Source of the DNA: Bacteroidia bacterium
Lineage (GTDB): Bacteria > Bacteroidota > Bacteroidia > NS11-12g > UBA9320
Direction: 5' to 3'
DNA length: 7,436 nt
NCBI GenBank assembly: GCA_022425465.1
Contig: JAKMFK010000042.1
Location: 1 to 7,436, forward strand
Under the pieces are notes generated by a model that worked only from the letters and a program-made list of their open reading frames with translations, was not told the origin of the DNA and made no database searches. A program made the position numbers and the translations under genes. Positions 6,516-7,436 of this stretch are shown here, one piece after another (position 1 is the stretch's first letter; each line of letters opens with the position of its first letter).

Positions 6516-7352
6516 CTAGAGGAGGTTTTTACATATCAATTTATATAATTCAGTACACTCCACGGCTTCTTTGACATCGTGAACTCTCAAAATATTAGCT
6601 CCATTATTAAGTGAAAAAGCATGTAAAAATGTAGTTCCGTTTAACGCATCTTTTACGTCAATATTTAAGGATTTGTATATCATACTTTTTCGAGAAATAC
6701 CAATCAATATTGGAACATTCAGACTCCTAAATTCACTCAGGTGACTCAACAACATATAATTGTGAGATATCGATTTACCGAAGCCAAATCCGGGATCTAT
6801 AATCACATCTTCAATACCTGCGGATTTACATCTATCGATTACCTGCTTCAAATACGAATGAACTTCTTCCAAGACGTTTGAATATTGAGGGTTATTCTGC
6901 ATATTCGATGGTTGACCTTGTTTGTGCATGGCAATAAATGGCACATTATGTTTAGCCACTGTAGGAATCATGTTGACATCATCACTTCCAGCACTGATGT
7001 CGTTGACAATTGAAGCTCCAACTTTTATAGATTCATCTGCTACATGGCTTCTAAACGTATCTACTGAAATAGGTACATCCATTTCTTGTGTTATTCTCTC
7101 AATGATTGGAATAACTCGGTCCATTTCTTCTTGTTCAGAAACGTCTTTAGCACCTGGTCTTGAACTATATCCACCGATATCGATAATGCTAGCTCCCTCT
7201 TTGACCATTTGAACAGCTCTTCTGACAGCATCATCTGCAAAAACATATTTTCCGCCATCAGAAAATGAGTCGGGTGTAACATTTAAAATACCCATTACAA
7301 TTGGCGATAAAACATCCAATTTTTTTTCTTTTAAGTTGATGGTTCGCTTCAT
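6516..7352 (-). CDS. folP: Dihydropteroate synthase
   Basis: Cytosolic TIM-barrel enzyme of folate synthesis. It joins 6-hydroxymethyl-7,8-dihydropterin diphosphate to p-aminobenzoate to give dihydropteroate, and is the sulfonamide target. The 278 residues are full length. Signature one is MGILNVTPDSFSDGG (20-34). Signature two is IIDIGGYSSRPGA (56-68), with the YSSRPGA variant frequent in Bacteroidota in place of ESTRPGA. Other conserved parts are PISVDTFRS (94-102), VNDISAG (116-122), MHKQGQPSNMQ (142-152), DVIIDPGFGFGKS (182-194), ILIGISRKS (215-223) and RVHDV (256-260), covering the pterin, diphosphate and pABA sites. The ATG at 7352 gives the expected N-terminus. The 44-bp gap to the possible divergent gene at 7397 should hold the promoter, but no convincing consensus was seen there. 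In many Bacteroidota folP is followed by the diadenylate cyclase gene cdaA; here the lipoprotein gene follows instead. Confidence 0.97.
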   Translation of the reverse strand: MKRTINLKEKKLDVLSPIVMGILNVTPDSFSDGGKYVFADDAVRRAVQMVKEGASIIDIGGYSSRPGAKDVSEQEEMDRVIPIIERITQEMDVPISVDTFRSHVADESIKVGASIVNDISAGSDDVNMIPTVAKHNVPFIAMHKQGQPSNMQNNPQYSNVLEEVHSYLKQVIDRCKSAGIEDVIIDPGFGFGKSISHNYMLLSHLSEFRSLNVPILIGISRKSMIYKSLNIDVKDALNGTTFLHAFSLNNGANILRVHDVKEAVECTELYKLICKNLL

Positions 7353-7396
7353 TATAAAATCAATGTACTTTAAATTCGCAACAAATTAATACCATT

Positions 7397-7436
7397 TTGA
7401 ATTCAGATACAGCTTTACTTTTTGACAAATCTATTG
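7397..7436 (+). CDS. Possible start of a divergent gene (DUF1599-like), truncated by window end
   Basis: Reading from a TTG codon at 7397 gives (M)NSDTALLFDKSI, open to the window edge. The frame has no ATG between its upstream stop (TAA at 7355-7357) and the edge, so if it is coding the start is TTG or lies beyond the window. In many Bacteroidota a DUF1599 gene (nucleotide-modification-associated domain) is divergent from folP, and its N-terminus has a comparable spacing (a few polar residues, then Q/F-[YF]-D-x-x-I). The match is only 13 residues, so both the family and the start are tentative. No Shine-Dalgarno is visible, which is normal for this phylum. Confidence 0.4.
   Translation, partial: MNSDTALLFDKSI

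Noticed and set aside
6922..7212. 96-residue + strand open frame opposite folP
   Set aside because: It is antisense to clear DHPS motifs. Its hydrophobic look comes from the complement of the TIM-barrel codons.

Overview
The window looks like ordinary chromosome from a low-GC member of the Bacteroidota, probably a marine or environmental Flavobacteriia or Cytophagia relative. The reasons are the AT-rich sequence, start codons preceded by A/T-rich stretches with no Shine-Dalgarno, a TonB-dependent receptor with an N-terminal carboxypeptidase-regulatory-like domain, and a lipoprotein with an acidic tract right after the lipidated cysteine. The species cannot be named from the sequence alone.

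Layout. The left third (1-2102, + strand) is housekeeping: the 3' end of a short-chain dehydrogenase/reductase gene, then a complete argS that overlaps it by one base (TAATG). The middle (2115-6428, - strand) holds two envelope genes: a 946-residue TonB-dependent outer-membrane receptor, and upstream of it a 430-residue surface-type lipoprotein predicted to be a parallel beta-helix. The right end has a complete folP (dihydropteroate synthase, - strand). After a 44-base divergent gap come 40 bases that may be the start of a + strand gene resembling the DUF1599 family, beginning with TTG.

How the parts work together. The most notable signal is that the lipoprotein and receptor genes, although separated by a strong hairpin terminator (5075-5101), carry the same promoter architecture. 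Both have an identical 14-mer (AACATTGCAGTATA, gene-strand sense) just upstream of the start. Both also have three TAA-led 7-mers repeated every 11 bp, at exactly 8, 19 and 30 bp from the 14-mer. The 51-bp blocks align without gaps at 35 of 51 positions. The 7-4-7 spacing is what PhoB/OmpR-type response regulators bind. The two genes are therefore probably one co-regulated uptake module made of an outer-membrane gate and a surface lipoprotein, transcribed from two promoters. Phosphate limitation is a candidate signal, but this is inference. The substrate cannot be read from the sequence.

No tRNA, rRNA, CRISPR, insertion sequence or prophage feature was seen. No gene-free stretch exceeds 300 bases; the longest is the 180-base gap at 4956-5135, which holds a terminator and a promoter.
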